In this document: piece after piece, positions 53,036 through 64,000 of the stretch
Layout of the letters: the number at the start of each line of letters is the position of its first letter
How positions within the stretch are numbered: the stretch's first letter is position 1
Source of the DNA: Pseudomonas siliginis
GTDB lineage: Bacteria > Pseudomonadota > Gammaproteobacteria > Pseudomonadales > Pseudomonadaceae
NCBI RefSeq assembly: GCF_019145195.1
Contig: NZ_JAHSTW010000002.1
Span: 558,001-622,000 of the forward strand
Length of the DNA: 64,000 bases
Direction: 5' to 3'
Notes under the pieces: generated by a model
The model's input: only the letters and a program-made list of their open reading frames with translations
What the model was told of the DNA's origin: nothing
Database searches by the model: none
Program-made: the position numbers and the translations under genes

Positions 53036-55167
53036 GCCTTGCGTACCTTGCGCTGACGACGGGTGATCAGCAATAACGCGATGGCCGCGACTACGACGAT
53101 CGCGCCGATCTGTACCGGCCACTTGTACGGTCGCAGCGTCCCACGCACGGCATCGGTCACTTGGGTAACGTAACGCTTGTCGGCATTTTCGAAGTCCGGG
53201 TACGGGCATTGATTGCCGAAGTCTTGCGCCCACGGCACATAAGGGCCTTCCTTGACGTAGCGCTGATACAGCGCGCTCTGGTCCGCAAGGCTGCTGTTCC
53301 AGCCGGCCGCGTTGCACAACACGGCGGCAAACGCCTGACTGGTGTGCGGCAGGTTATCGGCGGCGCGACTGGCCAGTGCCGTGGCGACAAAACGATAGTG
53401 ATAACGCTGATCCGGTTGCGCGGCGCTGGCCTGCTGGCGCTGCACTTCCGCCGTGGAAATCAGCGGGCCGACATCCAGCTTCGTGCTCTCCAGCGTGTAA
53501 TTGCCACCGAAGGTGGCGTAATCAGGGGCCATCTCATAACCGAGGATGTCCATGCCCCACTCCCGGGCTGTCCAAGCTGCGTTGTACAACGCACTGGCGC
53601 GTTTGCTCGGCCACCACGCCGACTCGGCCTTGAGCCGTTGCTCGCCATAGAGCCGGGCCTTGTGCTGCAGATCGTCACTGGCGAAATAACCGACCGCCTC
53701 CTCGTATCGCCCTTCTCGCAGCAAGCGCCGACCGAGCAGATTGCGCAGATTGGCGGCCACCGACAACGGCACATAGTTATCGCGCTCCTGCTGCGTCAAT
53801 GGCGGCGGCGCCGGCACGTTCTCATCGACGTACCGCTTGAGCTCATCGACCGTCAGCACCCGCTCGGCAACGGTGGCGGCATCGAACCAGTAAAGGCTGT
53901 TGCTGCGATACAGCTGCACGAACGCTTGCAGGTATTCGCCGCGTTGCAGCGCCAGGATCGCGCTTTCGCCCTCCACCCGGCATTTTGGCTGTACCGTTTC
54001 AAACGCCCAGTCCGGCGTGCGGCGATAACCCCAGTCTTCATTCTGCGGAAAGGCCTGGGCGGCTTTGGCGTAAGCGGCGGCAGCGGCAGTCGTGTCGCCC
54101 TCACGCACTGCCAGTTTTGCCCGCAGCCACCAGGCCAGCCCGCCGTCCCCGGCATTTACCAGAAAGGCCTTGGCAGACGCGTAGTCGCCCTGTTGATAAC
54201 TCATCGCCGCCAGTCGATCGGCATTGTCGAGGCTGCCACGGGTGCTGTTTTGCAGGAGTGTGACGAGTTTCTTTTCATTCGGCGGCTGCTCACCGAAAGA
54301 CCAGCCCTGACGGCTGACCAGCGACGCCGTGACCAGTTGCTGCACTGCTGGCTGCTGGAGCAGTTTGGCCAGCTGAGATTCCGGCAACTCGGCCAGTTCG
54401 TTCATCAGTTGCTTGAGCGAGGTGTAACCGACAGCCGAACCATGCAGGTTCTGTGCTTCGTACAGTTCGATGGCGCCGCTCCAGTCGCCCGCGCTGCGCA
54501 GCACCCGCGCCTCTTCACCGAGGCTGGCAACGCCCAGTTCCAACGGATCGCTGAAGCCGTCGATGCTCAGTTGCCGGGCCTGGCGGAAGGCATCGCGCGC
54601 TTCTTCCAGCGCTTCGATGCGATCGTGCGCCTCGTTGCTCATGGCGAAGGCGATGCGCCCGAGGGAATACGCCGCCCACGTGCTGCGCAAAGGACGCTGG
54701 TCCGCCGGCAGCGCCAGCACCTTGTTGAAATACTCACTGGCCAATTGATGATCACCGGTGGCAAAGGCCACGGCGCCGGCGACATACAAACGGATTTCCG
54801 CCGGCAGACCGGCGCCCTGTTCCTCGGCCTGATGGGCATCGCTGAGCCCGCGCAGGCGCTTGACCACAGCGTATTGCTCGGCGCTCAGGCCAACCTGCTC
54901 AGCCTGTTCGCGCGCCAGCTCTGACGCGTTGTCTTCGGCATAATCGTTGGGGTTATGGGTCGCTGCGGTGACGTTTTTCAGCCCGCCAATGGTTTTACCC
55001 AGGCGACTGATTTCGAAGCTGAAACTGCCTTCGGGCAGATCGGCGAGGGTCTGCGCGCGGTTGTCGAGCAGGCGCATCGGGAAGTCCGGGCCGCAGGCCA
55101 GCGCCGAACCCAGCGGCAGGCTGAGGCTCAGGCAGAGCAGAAGGCGGGGCCAGTTACGGGTCAACAT
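53032..55167 (-). CDS. Exported TPR-repeat protein with C-terminal membrane anchor
   Basis: 711 residues from ATG 55167 with a strong AAGGAGG site. Signal peptide (~6-24, 'LLLCLSLSLPLGSALACG'), then helical TPR-like repeats throughout ('AFATGDHQLASEYFNKVLALPADQRP', 'LLREGRYEEAVGYFASDDLQHKARLYGEQRL'), and a C-terminal transmembrane helix with a basic tail ('IGAIVVVAAIALLLITRRQRKVRKA'). This places the bulk in the periplasm. It is coupled to a lipoprotein gene (DUF3142) that ends inside its start region, so the two probably work together. Function unknown. Confidence 0.82.
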   Translation of the reverse strand: MLTRNWPRLLLCLSLSLPLGSALACGPDFPMRLLDNRAQTLADLPEGSFSFEISRLGKTIGGLKNVTAATHNPNDYAEDNASELAREQAEQVGLSAEQYAVVKRLRGLSDAHQAEEQGAGLPAEIRLYVAGAVAFATGDHQLASEYFNKVLALPADQRPLRSTWAAYSLGRIAFAMSNEAHDRIEALEEARDAFRQARQLSIDGFSDPLELGVASLGEEARVLRSAGDWSGAIELYEAQNLHGSAVGYTSLKQLMNELAELPESQLAKLLQQPAVQQLVTASLVSRQGWSFGEQPPNEKKLVTLLQNSTRGSLDNADRLAAMSYQQGDYASAKAFLVNAGDGGLAWWLRAKLAVREGDTTAAAAAYAKAAQAFPQNEDWGYRRTPDWAFETVQPKCRVEGESAILALQRGEYLQAFVQLYRSNSLYWFDAATVAERVLTVDELKRYVDENVPAPPPLTQQERDNYVPLSVAANLRNLLGRRLLREGRYEEAVGYFASDDLQHKARLYGEQRLKAESAWWPSKRASALYNAAWTAREWGMDILGYEMAPDYATFGGNYTLESTKLDVGPLISTAEVQRQQASAAQPDQRYHYRFVATALASRAADNLPHTSQAFAAVLCNAAGWNSSLADQSALYQRYVKEGPYVPWAQDFGNQCPYPDFENADKRYVTQVTDAVRGTLRPYKWPVQIGAIVVVAAIALLLITRRQRKVRKA

Positions 55168-56338
55168 GCGAACCTCCTTGATCAATATATGCACAACGCG
55201 CCCAACCGACAGCGCGCTGTCCGCCCGCCGGCAAGCGGCCGTCACGCAGGCGGGTGAAGGTAAGCAGATTGGCACTTTGTTGCAACGAGTAACCGGCGAG
55301 CGCATCGGCGCCTGCACAATCCTGCGCCTTCAGCGTGATTTGCGCGGGCCACGGACTGTCGAGATTGCCGCGGTTATCGAGCTGGATGTCATAGAGTCCG
55401 CCCTGCTCTTTGAATGACAGATGCAGATGACTCTTCAGCACATCGCCCCGCGCCACGGCGCGCAAAGTAGTCAGGCTCCAGGCGCGACGATCGTTGGCCA
55501 GCGGCAGGCGAAACCAGATCAAACCGGTCAGATGCTCAGGCGGTTCCTCGCGCAAGGTCTTGGCCAATTGGCTGAGTTGCTGCGGATCGGCGAGCAACTC
55601 CCGGCGCTGCCCGCCGCGCTCCAGTTGCACTTCGCTTTCCACTACCGGCGCGCCACCGTCATCGCTCAACAGCGCAACGCCGTAGGCCGGCAGCGCCAGA
55701 TAGAACGGTTTGTCGCTGACATGTGCCCAGGCCTCGGCCCACTTCAACGCCTGCCTGGCGTCGAAAAGACCCAGTCGCGGATCGCTCACGGCGTGGACTT
55801 GCAGCACGCTGCTGTCGACGCTTTGCAACAGCGCCGGCAAGTGCGCGCTGTCGAGCCAGGCCGGCAGCGCGGTGATACTCAAAGGCAACGATGACGGCAA
55901 GGCCGCGCGCAAATGTTTGAGGAATTCAGCGTATGCGGGCAGCCGTGCATTGCCGGCATCGTGGTCGATTTCGATACCGTTCAGCGTAAGGCCTTGCGCC
56001 TGCCAATCGGCGATGACTTTCAGGATCTGTGCGGTGACCTGCCGCTGGTCCAGCGACTGCAACTGGCCATCGAGGCGAATCACTGCGATCAGAGCGCGAC
56101 CATCGGCTTTCAACAATGCCGGATCAACCCGCGCCCTGCTCCAGCGTTCGCCGGGAAAGCCCTGCAATGCCAGTACGCGCAGGGTCGAGAAATCATCTCG
56201 ACTTTCACGCAAGGCCGGTTCATGCGCAGGCGTCCATTGGCGCTGCCAGACGTAGAGTTGCTGGTCGAGGGCCGGCGCGACGTGTTGCTCGCAACCCGCA
56301 AGCAAGACGCTGAAGATCAGACCCGCAATAAACCGCAT
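55154..56338 (-). CDS. DUF3142 lipoprotein
   Basis: 394 residues from ATG 56338. The lipobox 'SVLLAGC' puts the lipid-modified Cys at residue 16. The body matches DUF3142, which resembles a TIM-barrel glycosidase: 'LYVWQRQWTPAHEPALRESRDDFSTLRVLALQGF', 'LNGIEIDHDAGNARLPAYAEFLKHLRAALP', 'YLALPAYGVALL'. Its end overlaps the start of the TPR gene by 14 bases. Probably periplasmic, with a role in an extracytoplasmic polysaccharide possible but unproven. Confidence 0.82.
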   Translation of the reverse strand: MRFIAGLIFSVLLAGCEQHVAPALDQQLYVWQRQWTPAHEPALRESRDDFSTLRVLALQGFPGERWSRARVDPALLKADGRALIAVIRLDGQLQSLDQRQVTAQILKVIADWQAQGLTLNGIEIDHDAGNARLPAYAEFLKHLRAALPSSLPLSITALPAWLDSAHLPALLQSVDSSVLQVHAVSDPRLGLFDARQALKWAEAWAHVSDKPFYLALPAYGVALLSDDGGAPVVESEVQLERGGQRRELLADPQQLSQLAKTLREEPPEHLTGLIWFRLPLANDRRAWSLTTLRAVARGDVLKSHLHLSFKEQGGLYDIQLDNRGNLDSPWPAQITLKAQDCAGADALAGYSLQQSANLLTFTRLRDGRLPAGGQRAVGWARCAYIDQGGSHVDP

Positions 56339-56403
56339 ACCTTGAAAAATCCCTGAAACCACAGGGCTGCAAGGTTACACAAAACATGGCGTGAGCGAGT
56401 CGA

Positions 56404-57555
56404 TCAGACTGCGGCTTCAGAAGACGAAGTTGGTGTGCTGGACGTACCAAGACGTTGCACCAGCGCGGCACCGCGGTTGCGCATAGGCATTTCGATGAAG
56501 CGGTAATTCAATTCGCTGAGCAGGGCAATCAGACCGAACGCCCACAGCAAGGTGACCACTGGATGACCTGCCGGACTCGGCAGGCCCGCTTCCTGCAAAC
56601 GGAAAGTAACTTCACGTACCAGGAAATACACGGGAATATGAATCAGGTAGATGCCGTACGACCGACTGCCCACCCATCCCATCAATTGCTGCAAGCGCCC
56701 GGCCGATAACAGGTAATCCTGATTGTAAGAGGCGATCCACACCAGCAAGGCACTCAATAAAGCGATGGCGCCAACGCGAAAGTGAGTCGCGGAAAATCCA
56801 TCGGTGGCCAGGTAACTCATCAGCGTTGCGACGACAATCAGCGCTGAGATTCCGGCCCCGTTGCGACTGAGAAACAGCGGCTGCCAACGCTGGTAACTCG
56901 GTTGAGCACTCCACATTGCCAACAGTACGCCAAGGGCCAGCGCGTCGGTTCGAACGACCATCAGCAGCGGCGTTCGCACCGCCAGCAGTTGCACTGCGAC
57001 CAGCGCCAGCAGCACCCAGACCAGATGTCTGCGGCACAGCAGAATCAGCAACGGAAACAACAGGTAGAACTGTTCTTCCAGGGCCAGACTCCAGTAGACG
57101 AAACTGCTGCCATATTCGTAGCGGAAGAAAGCATCGGCAAAGCGGAAATTGGCGTACTGCAACACTCCTGCGAGCGTCGCCTGCAGATTGGCCTGCAGCG
57201 TGCCGAACGCCCCGGAGCGATTGAAGAACATGCACATCAGCAGCACCAGGGCCAGCCACAGCCAGGCCGAAGGCAGCAGGCGAAAAGCGCGGCGCAGCCA
57301 GAAATTGCGCGTTTGCTCCCAGTATTGCTGACGGCTGCTGCAATCACGCAGCGCAGGAATCAGACTGCGCGCAATCACGAAGCCGGAAATGGCGAAAAAC
57401 AGGTCAACGCCCCACCAGGGTTGTGCCCAGGCATGAATGGCTTCAAGCAAAGGCACCGGATCGCGGAACAGATTGCCTGCCAGGTGATGAAACAGCACCC
57501 CCAGCACGGCAATGGCGCGCAGCACCTCAATGTCCATGATGCGTTTACTGCTCAT
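56404..57555 (-). CDS. Acyltransferase-3 (OafA-type) membrane protein
   Basis: 383 residues with about ten transmembrane helices. The family motifs are 'DIEVLRAIAVLGVLFHHLAG' (catalytic-site His), 'WWGVDLFFAISGFVIARSL', 'FWLRRAFRLLPSAWLW' and 'FVYWSLALEEQFYLLFPLL'. Such proteins transfer acetyl groups to O-antigen or other glycans across the inner membrane. It overlaps the methyltransferase gene by 4 bases and ends the glycosyltransferase operon, as in the P. aeruginosa genes downstream of rmd. The likely acceptor is the D-rhamnan chain (inference). Confidence 0.88.
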   Translation of the reverse strand: MSSKRIMDIEVLRAIAVLGVLFHHLAGNLFRDPVPLLEAIHAWAQPWWGVDLFFAISGFVIARSLIPALRDCSSRQQYWEQTRNFWLRRAFRLLPSAWLWLALVLLMCMFFNRSGAFGTLQANLQATLAGVLQYANFRFADAFFRYEYGSSFVYWSLALEEQFYLLFPLLILLCRRHLVWVLLALVAVQLLAVRTPLLMVVRTDALALGVLLAMWSAQPSYQRWQPLFLSRNGAGISALIVVATLMSYLATDGFSATHFRVGAIALLSALLVWIASYNQDYLLSAGRLQQLMGWVGSRSYGIYLIHIPVYFLVREVTFRLQEAGLPSPAGHPVVTLLWAFGLIALLSELNYRFIEMPMRNRGAALVQRLGTSSTPTSSSEAAV

Positions 57556-58484
57556 CCGGCGTCTCCCGCATCCAGCGGTTTACGGGCGATGATCACCTGG
57601 CTTTTGGGCATGAACTGGTCCAGCACCTGTTTGATCGCAAGTCCGTCGGGCCGGTCGAGCATCTCTTCCCAGGTCCTCGCCCATCCACCCATCAGATGAG
57701 GAAAAGGCGCGTGAATGCGATCACGCACCGCACCACCCGGATCCTTGCCGGCCGCTTTTTCGCTGGCCCAGAAAAAGATCATCCCCATCACCCAGAAAAA
57801 CCCCGTCGCCTGCCGATGCTCAATGATCAGTCCGGCGTCTTCGACCAGTGCGGCGAAGCGCTTTGGAGTGAAGATCTGCACGTGGTTGGGCGACTGGTAA
57901 TAACTCTGCGGAGCGATGCCTTTTTGCAGATGTTCGCCCACTGGAGCCGGCACACTGAGCAGGTACAACGCACCGGGGCGCCCCATACGCGCCAGTTCGG
58001 CCATGAACGCTTCGGGTTCGTCGACGTGCTCCAGCACCTCCATGCACACGACACGGCTGGAGCAGCCGTCGGCCAACGGCAATGGCAGGCTGTTGCTGAC
58101 CAGACCAAGACTGGCATTTGCGCTTTGCGCCTCGACCTGACGCGCCAGCTCGCGCACTTTGTCGTATTCGCTGTCGGTGAAAATCACCGATGCGCCCTGG
58201 CGCACGGCAAACAATGTTGCGGCACCCTCGCCGCAACCGACGTCGAGCAAGGTGTCGTCAGGCGTAATGGCAAAGCCCTTGAGCAATTCGCCGCTGTCAT
58301 TGAGAAACCAGCCGTCCAGCACGGCATCACGCAAACCGACATCGCGGGGCGACCAGACAAATAAAGGCTCGGGTTCAGCGTCTGGCGTCGGCTCAATCAC
58401 CGGTTCCGCTATCGGTTCAGCCGCTGGCGGCGGTTGCGAAGATTGCGCTTGGGCAAACAATCGATGAAGCAATCTGCGAATCAT
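57552..58484 (-). CDS. SAM-dependent methyltransferase
   Basis: 310 residues from ATG 58484, which overlaps the stop of the upstream glycosyltransferase (ATGA). After a Pro/Glu-rich N-terminal segment (~15-42) comes a class I methyltransferase fold: 'DTLLDVGCGEGAATLFAVRQGASVIFTDSE' and 'VVCMEVLEHVDEPEAFMAELARMGRPG'. Given the D-rhamnose genes next door, it may cap or decorate the rhamnan with O-methyl groups. Substrate inferred from context only. Confidence 0.87.
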   Translation of the reverse strand: MIRRLLHRLFAQAQSSQPPPAAEPIAEPVIEPTPDAEPEPLFVWSPRDVGLRDAVLDGWFLNDSGELLKGFAITPDDTLLDVGCGEGAATLFAVRQGASVIFTDSEYDKVRELARQVEAQSANASLGLVSNSLPLPLADGCSSRVVCMEVLEHVDEPEAFMAELARMGRPGALYLLSVPAPVGEHLQKGIAPQSYYQSPNHVQIFTPKRFAALVEDAGLIIEHRQATGFFWVMGMIFFWASEKAAGKDPGGAVRDRIHAPFPHLMGGWARTWEEMLDRPDGLAIKQVLDQFMPKSQVIIARKPLDAGDAG

Positions 58485-59785
58485 GCGCCGATAACCTCCG
58501 TCGCCATTTCGGCGCGGGCTTGCAGCAGGCTCGCCAGAAACGCCCGTAATCGCTGCTCGGCCACCGCTTGACTGCAAAACGCCTCGAGACTCACGACAGC
58601 CTGTGCCGACATGGTGGCGTAACGCTGGGGATCATTTTGCGCGACGTCGTAACTGGCAGTGTAAGCGGCACAGATCGAAGCCCAGCTCGTTGCGTAGCGC
58701 AAGGTTCGGTAGGCCGAACGCGGGTCGTGAGGCCAGGCCGTGAATTGCTCGGTTGCCTCGATCAGAAAAGCGTTATCGGCATTCATATAGTCGATCATTG
58801 CCGTGGTGCACGGTGCCACAGCCGGCTTGCCGCACGACATGAATTCCATCAGCGGCAGGCACTGGCCTTCGCCGTAGGAAGTGTTGACGACGTAACGGGT
58901 CGCCTGCACCAGACGTTCGTAATCCGCGTCTGCCAGATAGCCGTAGATAAGCACGATGCGGCAGCGATAAGGCTGATTCTTGTAAAGGTGATGGAGGATG
59001 TCGGTGAGGGCTTCTTCAGCATCGTGATGGGTGAGTTTCAGCACCAGGGTTGCATCAGCGTTTTCCCGCATAGCGGCACAGAAGGCACTGATCATGTCCT
59101 CCCAGTTCTTGCGCCCGTCCCGGGGGTTGAACACCGAGGTGTACACCACACCTTCAAGCTCCAGCTCTTGCTCGGTGACCGGCGCGAGGAAATCGATTCC
59201 ACGCCCACGGCGCAACGGCACAGGAGCGAACGCATCCAATGCGATCTCGCGACTGTCGACTACCAGGCCTTTGATTTTCAGCCGTACTGAATCGACGGCT
59301 GGCTGTCCCTGCAATTGAACGCCGCGCGCTGCGAACCGATCCCAGACCGGCGCGGGGACGGCGACTATCGGGTACTCGACAGACATCGCTTTGCGCACGG
59401 CATCGACCGTGTAACTGGAGTGCGTGATCGCAGCACCGCAGGCGGCAAGTACTGTGCGCCAGTCGTTCAGCGGATCGCCAGCGAATGGCTCATCGGGAAT
59501 CGTGCTGAACTCCCAGGCAAAGACCGGCAAGGTCGGACACGCCAGATGCACCGGGGTGCGATGCGGTGGCGAGAACGACAGAAATACGCAAGCCTCGCCA
59601 CGTGACTGGCACTCTGCATACAACGCATCGACTTCGCTGTTCGGGTCCATGACCTCGATCACCCGACCCAGACGTTCGAGCACTGGCCGATACTCCTTGA
59701 GCACGAAGTAATAGCTGTACTCCGAGCGCCCCAGGTTGCGGCTGATGGTGTGCTGGTTGGTTTCCGAATGGATGATGATCAGCAT
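58481..59785 (-). CDS. GT-B family glycosyltransferase
   Basis: 434 residues. The N-terminal half begins 'IIIHSETNQHTISRNLGRSEYSYYFVLKEYRPVL'. The C-terminal half is a group 1 glycosyltransferase domain: 'VYTSVFNPRDGRKNWEDMISAFCAAM', 'IVLIYGYLADADYERLVQATRYVVNTSYGEGQCLPLMEFMSCGKPAVAP' with the nucleotide-sugar-binding Glu. It is paralogous to the next gene upstream, with matching sequence at both ends, and overlaps it by 7 bases. Probably a cytoplasmic D-rhamnan-related transferase. Confidence 0.88.
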   Translation of the reverse strand: MLIIIHSETNQHTISRNLGRSEYSYYFVLKEYRPVLERLGRVIEVMDPNSEVDALYAECQSRGEACVFLSFSPPHRTPVHLACPTLPVFAWEFSTIPDEPFAGDPLNDWRTVLAACGAAITHSSYTVDAVRKAMSVEYPIVAVPAPVWDRFAARGVQLQGQPAVDSVRLKIKGLVVDSREIALDAFAPVPLRRGRGIDFLAPVTEQELELEGVVYTSVFNPRDGRKNWEDMISAFCAAMRENADATLVLKLTHHDAEEALTDILHHLYKNQPYRCRIVLIYGYLADADYERLVQATRYVVNTSYGEGQCLPLMEFMSCGKPAVAPCTTAMIDYMNADNAFLIEATEQFTAWPHDPRSAYRTLRYATSWASICAAYTASYDVAQNDPQRYATMSAQAVVSLEAFCSQAVAEQRLRAFLASLLQARAEMATEVIGA

Positions 59786-61359
59786 GGGGCGCTATCCCTG
59801 ACCTGGGCAACGTGACCGGGCTGTGGTTCGAGCCCGAAAAAATCCTCGACGCGCTTTTGCAGAACCGCGATCGCACTGAAATGCTCCATGCGCTGCGCGG
59901 CAGCCAACGACATTCGCTGATAATCCTGAGGCTGTGTCGTGGCCATCCGGTAACTGTCTTCGTAGGCTTGTTTCAAAGAGCCCCAGTCTGGCCGGTGACG
60001 ATGCGCACGAAACAGCATGCGCGGGTCATGGGGCCACGTGCACGCCTCAACGCTGGAGTCGACCACGAACGCCACAGACTCGTCGATATAGTCCTGCATC
60101 GCCGTATGGTCGGGGGCGATCACCGGTTTGCCGCAGGCCATGAACTCCATCAGCGGCAGACACAGACCCTCACAATGCGAGGCGTTGACGTAAAAACTCG
60201 CCGACTGGTAAAGCCGCGCGTATTGCGCATCGTCCATGTAACCGTGAATCATCACGACCCGACAGGAAAAAGGCGCCAGTTGCGCCAGTGGCGTCATCAA
60301 GTGTGCATAGACGGCCGCCAGGTCGCTCTGGGTAAATTTCATCACCAGTGTGGCGTCTGGAGTGTCACGAAAGGCCGCGCAGAAAGCGGTGAGGATCTGT
60401 AGCCAGTTCTTGCGCCCGTCCGCGGGGCGGAACACCGACGCGTAGACCACACCGTCGACCTCGGCTTGAACCTGTAACGAGGTGTCCGGCATATCTTGCG
60501 GTGGCGGTTGCACTGATACCGGCAAAGGTTGAGGGCCGGCGATACCGGGCAAATGTCTGGCGAGCCAGTCATGCCAAGAATGCCCAAGCAAGTCGTGAAT
60601 CCCCTCCCAGTACCAATTCCGCAAAAACCTCACCCGTGGCACCACGGGCGTCTGATCATGGCCGGCATTGAGCAGCCAAAGGCGCAGGTAATGCTTTGCG
60701 ATGACCAAGCGTCGTTTCCACGTCAGCGGTGGTGGTCGCGAAGCCTCCAACTGAGCTTCGATTTCCGCCAGTTCTTCGGCGGTGAGAGGCTTGGGCAGCA
60801 GATTATCCGGATGCAGGTTCATCTGGCGGGAATCGAAAATGCACCCTTTGAGCGTCAACGTCGTACCTGTGTTGACCGGTGTGCTGAGGTGCTGCTTGCC
60901 GATGGACGCAAGCTCCTCTCCGAGCGGGGCGGGCAATACCAGCACAGGGAAATCCTCTCCCATCGAGCGACGAATCGCTCGGGCGGTATGGCTGGACAGT
61001 GTGATCACGCGGCCATGCCTTGCCAACATGCGCGTCCAGTCCTGGCCAGGATCATCGCCCCATTGTTCATCGGGAATCGAGTCATACTCCCAGGTCACGA
61101 CACAAACGGTCGGGCATTGAAGGTCGATCGCCGTTTTCTGTGGTCGGGTGAACGAGAGGAACACACTCTCCTCGCCGGCCGCGTGGAATTGCCGAAACAG
61201 CGGATCGACCTCTGCGACATTACCCACTACATGGACTCGCCCGACTGTTTCGAGCAACGAACGGTAGGCCTTCAGAACGAAGTAATAACTGGCGTCGGGA
61301 TGGCCGAGACTCTCCCTGATGGAGTGTTCGTTGATGTCCGAATAAAGAATGAAATTCAT
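59779..61359 (-). CDS. GT-B family glycosyltransferase with ~100-residue insertion
   Basis: 526 residues from ATG 61359 (MNFILYSDINEHSIRESLG). Same architecture as the 434-residue neighbour ('YYFVLKAYRSLLE', 'VYASVFRPADGRKNWLQILTAFCAAF', 'NASHCEGLCLPLMEFMACGKPVIAP'). It carries an extra basic and Trp-rich segment (about residues 195-290, 'LTWKRRLVIAKHYLRLWLLNAG', 'RNWYWEGIHDLLGHSWHDWLARHL') between the two Rossmann halves, which could bind membrane or a partner. First gene of the minus-strand operon, divergent from rmd. Confidence 0.88.
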   Translation of the reverse strand: MNFILYSDINEHSIRESLGHPDASYYFVLKAYRSLLETVGRVHVVGNVAEVDPLFRQFHAAGEESVFLSFTRPQKTAIDLQCPTVCVVTWEYDSIPDEQWGDDPGQDWTRMLARHGRVITLSSHTARAIRRSMGEDFPVLVLPAPLGEELASIGKQHLSTPVNTGTTLTLKGCIFDSRQMNLHPDNLLPKPLTAEELAEIEAQLEASRPPPLTWKRRLVIAKHYLRLWLLNAGHDQTPVVPRVRFLRNWYWEGIHDLLGHSWHDWLARHLPGIAGPQPLPVSVQPPPQDMPDTSLQVQAEVDGVVYASVFRPADGRKNWLQILTAFCAAFRDTPDATLVMKFTQSDLAAVYAHLMTPLAQLAPFSCRVVMIHGYMDDAQYARLYQSASFYVNASHCEGLCLPLMEFMACGKPVIAPDHTAMQDYIDESVAFVVDSSVEACTWPHDPRMLFRAHRHRPDWGSLKQAYEDSYRMATTQPQDYQRMSLAAAQRMEHFSAIAVLQKRVEDFFGLEPQPGHVAQVRDSAPC

Positions 61360-61775
61360 GGCTTTCCACAATGAAACCGCGTTACCGGCAGCTTCATACT
61401 AGTGACGGCCAAGCGTCGAACCGGCTCGGTGCGGTTCTTCGTCTCAAGTCACGTCTTGTTCTTGTTTTAGTGGTCGGTTTCACCTTTGCGCACAATGAGC
61501 CAGAACTTCCATGGCGATCGTGACGAGGGCCATTCTAAACACATCCGTCGTGGCTCCGGGAACCGCCCGCAAGAATAAATCGGACTACGCTGATGAGAAC
61601 TGACCAGTCACGATATGCCCTGTTGAAATTGCCGAGCAATTGGCACAGATTGGCAACCAAACAACTACAACAAAGGCTTCGCCTGCTGTTTCCCCGGATA
61701 TTTCCTCCGGTCTGACAGCGCTTTCCTCAAAGCGTGTAAGGAAAGCGGCGCAAGTCATGACCAAGGGGTCGCTGT
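61360..61775. other. Divergent promoter region of the D-rhamnan genes
   Basis: 416 bases, more AT-rich than its surroundings, with no credible gene. It contains the hairpin GAACCGGCTCGGTGCGGTTC at 61418-61437. No JUMPstart or known operator was recognised. Confidence 0.5.
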
Positions 61776-63658
<1,883 letters not shown>

Positions 63659-63661
63659 GCC

Positions 63662-64000
63662 ATGCTGATTCCGGTGATTCTGTCCGGCGGTGCCGGCACC
63701 CGTTTGTGGCCGGTGTCCCGCGAGGGCCACCCCAAGCCGTTCATGGCCCTGCCCGACGGCCAGTCGCTGCTGGGCAAAACCTACCAGCGTGCGGCGGCGT
63801 TGCTGGACGGCTGGGGCGACATCGTCACGGTGACCAACCGCGAGTATTACTTCCAGAGCAAGGATCACTATTGCGCGGCTCAAGTGTCGCGCCATCGCGG
63901 GCACTTTCTGCTGGAGCCGAGCGGGCGCAACACCGCACCGGCGATCGCAGCGGCAGCACTGTCATTGCAGGCGCTGCATGGTGACGACGCAATCATGGTG
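63662..64000 (+). CDS. wbpW: Mannose-1-phosphate guanylyltransferase (partial)
   Basis: The first 113 residues are inside the window; the gene continues past its edge. 'IPVILSGGAGTRLWPVSREGHPKPFMAL' is the nucleotidyltransferase signature of the AlgA/WbpW family. 'LEPSGRNTAPAIAAAALSL' follows. These bifunctional enzymes usually also isomerise fructose-6-phosphate through a C-terminal domain not visible here. It supplies GDP-mannose to gmd and starts three bases after it; the context favours wbpW over algA. Confidence 0.88.
   Translation, partial: MLIPVILSGGAGTRLWPVSREGHPKPFMALPDGQSLLGKTYQRAAALLDGWGDIVTVTNREYYFQSKDHYCAAQVSRHRGHFLLEPSGRNTAPAIAAAALSLQALHGDDAIMV

Noticed and set aside
53161..54924. 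Long antisense reading frame (587 codons) opposite the TPR gene
   Set aside because: High-GC shadow frame: no ribosome site, low-complexity His/Arg/Gln-rich product, and a well-supported gene on the other strand.

Overview
The window is a typical gene-dense, GC-rich Pseudomonas chromosome segment, most like the P. fluorescens group. Evidence for this is the repeated REP element (core GCGAGCCTGCTCGC), Pseudomonas-type proteins throughout (RccR, PycA/PycB/PycR, UvrD, FolE2, the Rmd/Gmd rhamnose genes), and gene content that resembles the part of the P. aeruginosa chromosome just before oriC. Two perfect ParB-type parS palindromes (37656-37671 and 47050-47065) independently suggest an origin-proximal location. 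No rRNA, tRNA or CRISPR array was seen.

Layout. 1-8.1 kb: a giant DUF6543 'dermonecrotic toxin domain' protein, then a MocR regulator divergent from a paiB-like gene and two GNAT acetyltransferases. 8.1-10.8 kb: a homocysteine methyltransferase divergent from a two-gene amino-acid ABC importer that has no local ATPase. 10.8-15 kb: a HipA/HipB-type module in reversed (toxin-first) order with four helically phased operator-like palindromes, then an autotransporter. 15.2-21 kb: a central-carbon block made of two-subunit pyruvate carboxylase (pycA-pycB), its divergent LysR regulator, a small charged protein and the KDPG-responsive-type regulator rccR with a self-operator. 21-31 kb: a PAS/GGDEF/EAL protein, uvrD (possibly leaderless), an IS110-family element inserted at a REP with a candidate bridge-RNA region, a Tim44-domain protein, a SUKH protein and a CPA2 cation/proton antiporter. 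31-33.4 kb: thioesterase, pdxY and a DUF3301 protein.

33.4-50.1 kb is a zinc-starvation island. It holds two COG0523 GTPases, DUF1826, two small exported proteins, the zinc-independent GTP cyclohydrolase folE2 translationally coupled to an ABC metal importer and, after lipid genes (cls, cfa), a tightly overlapping four-gene operon of three SPFH (HflK/HflC-like) proteins plus a P1B-type metal ATPase. Three 15-bp palindromes of the Zur-box type stand in front of the zigA/exported-protein pair, folE2 and the SPFH operon. The SPFH-ATPase operon is the most intriguing system here. One SPFH protein starts with 16 histidines within 26 residues, and the ATPase lacks an N-terminal metal-binding domain, so the SPFH scaffold may deliver or buffer metal for the pump.

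50.3-56.4 kb: a dihydrolipoamide dehydrogenase, an Lrp/LysE pair, and a TPR/DUF3142 pair. 56.4-64 kb: D-rhamnan (common polysaccharide antigen) genes, with an acyltransferase, a methyltransferase and two paralogous glycosyltransferases on the minus strand divergent from rmd-gmd-wbpW, the last running off the end of the window.
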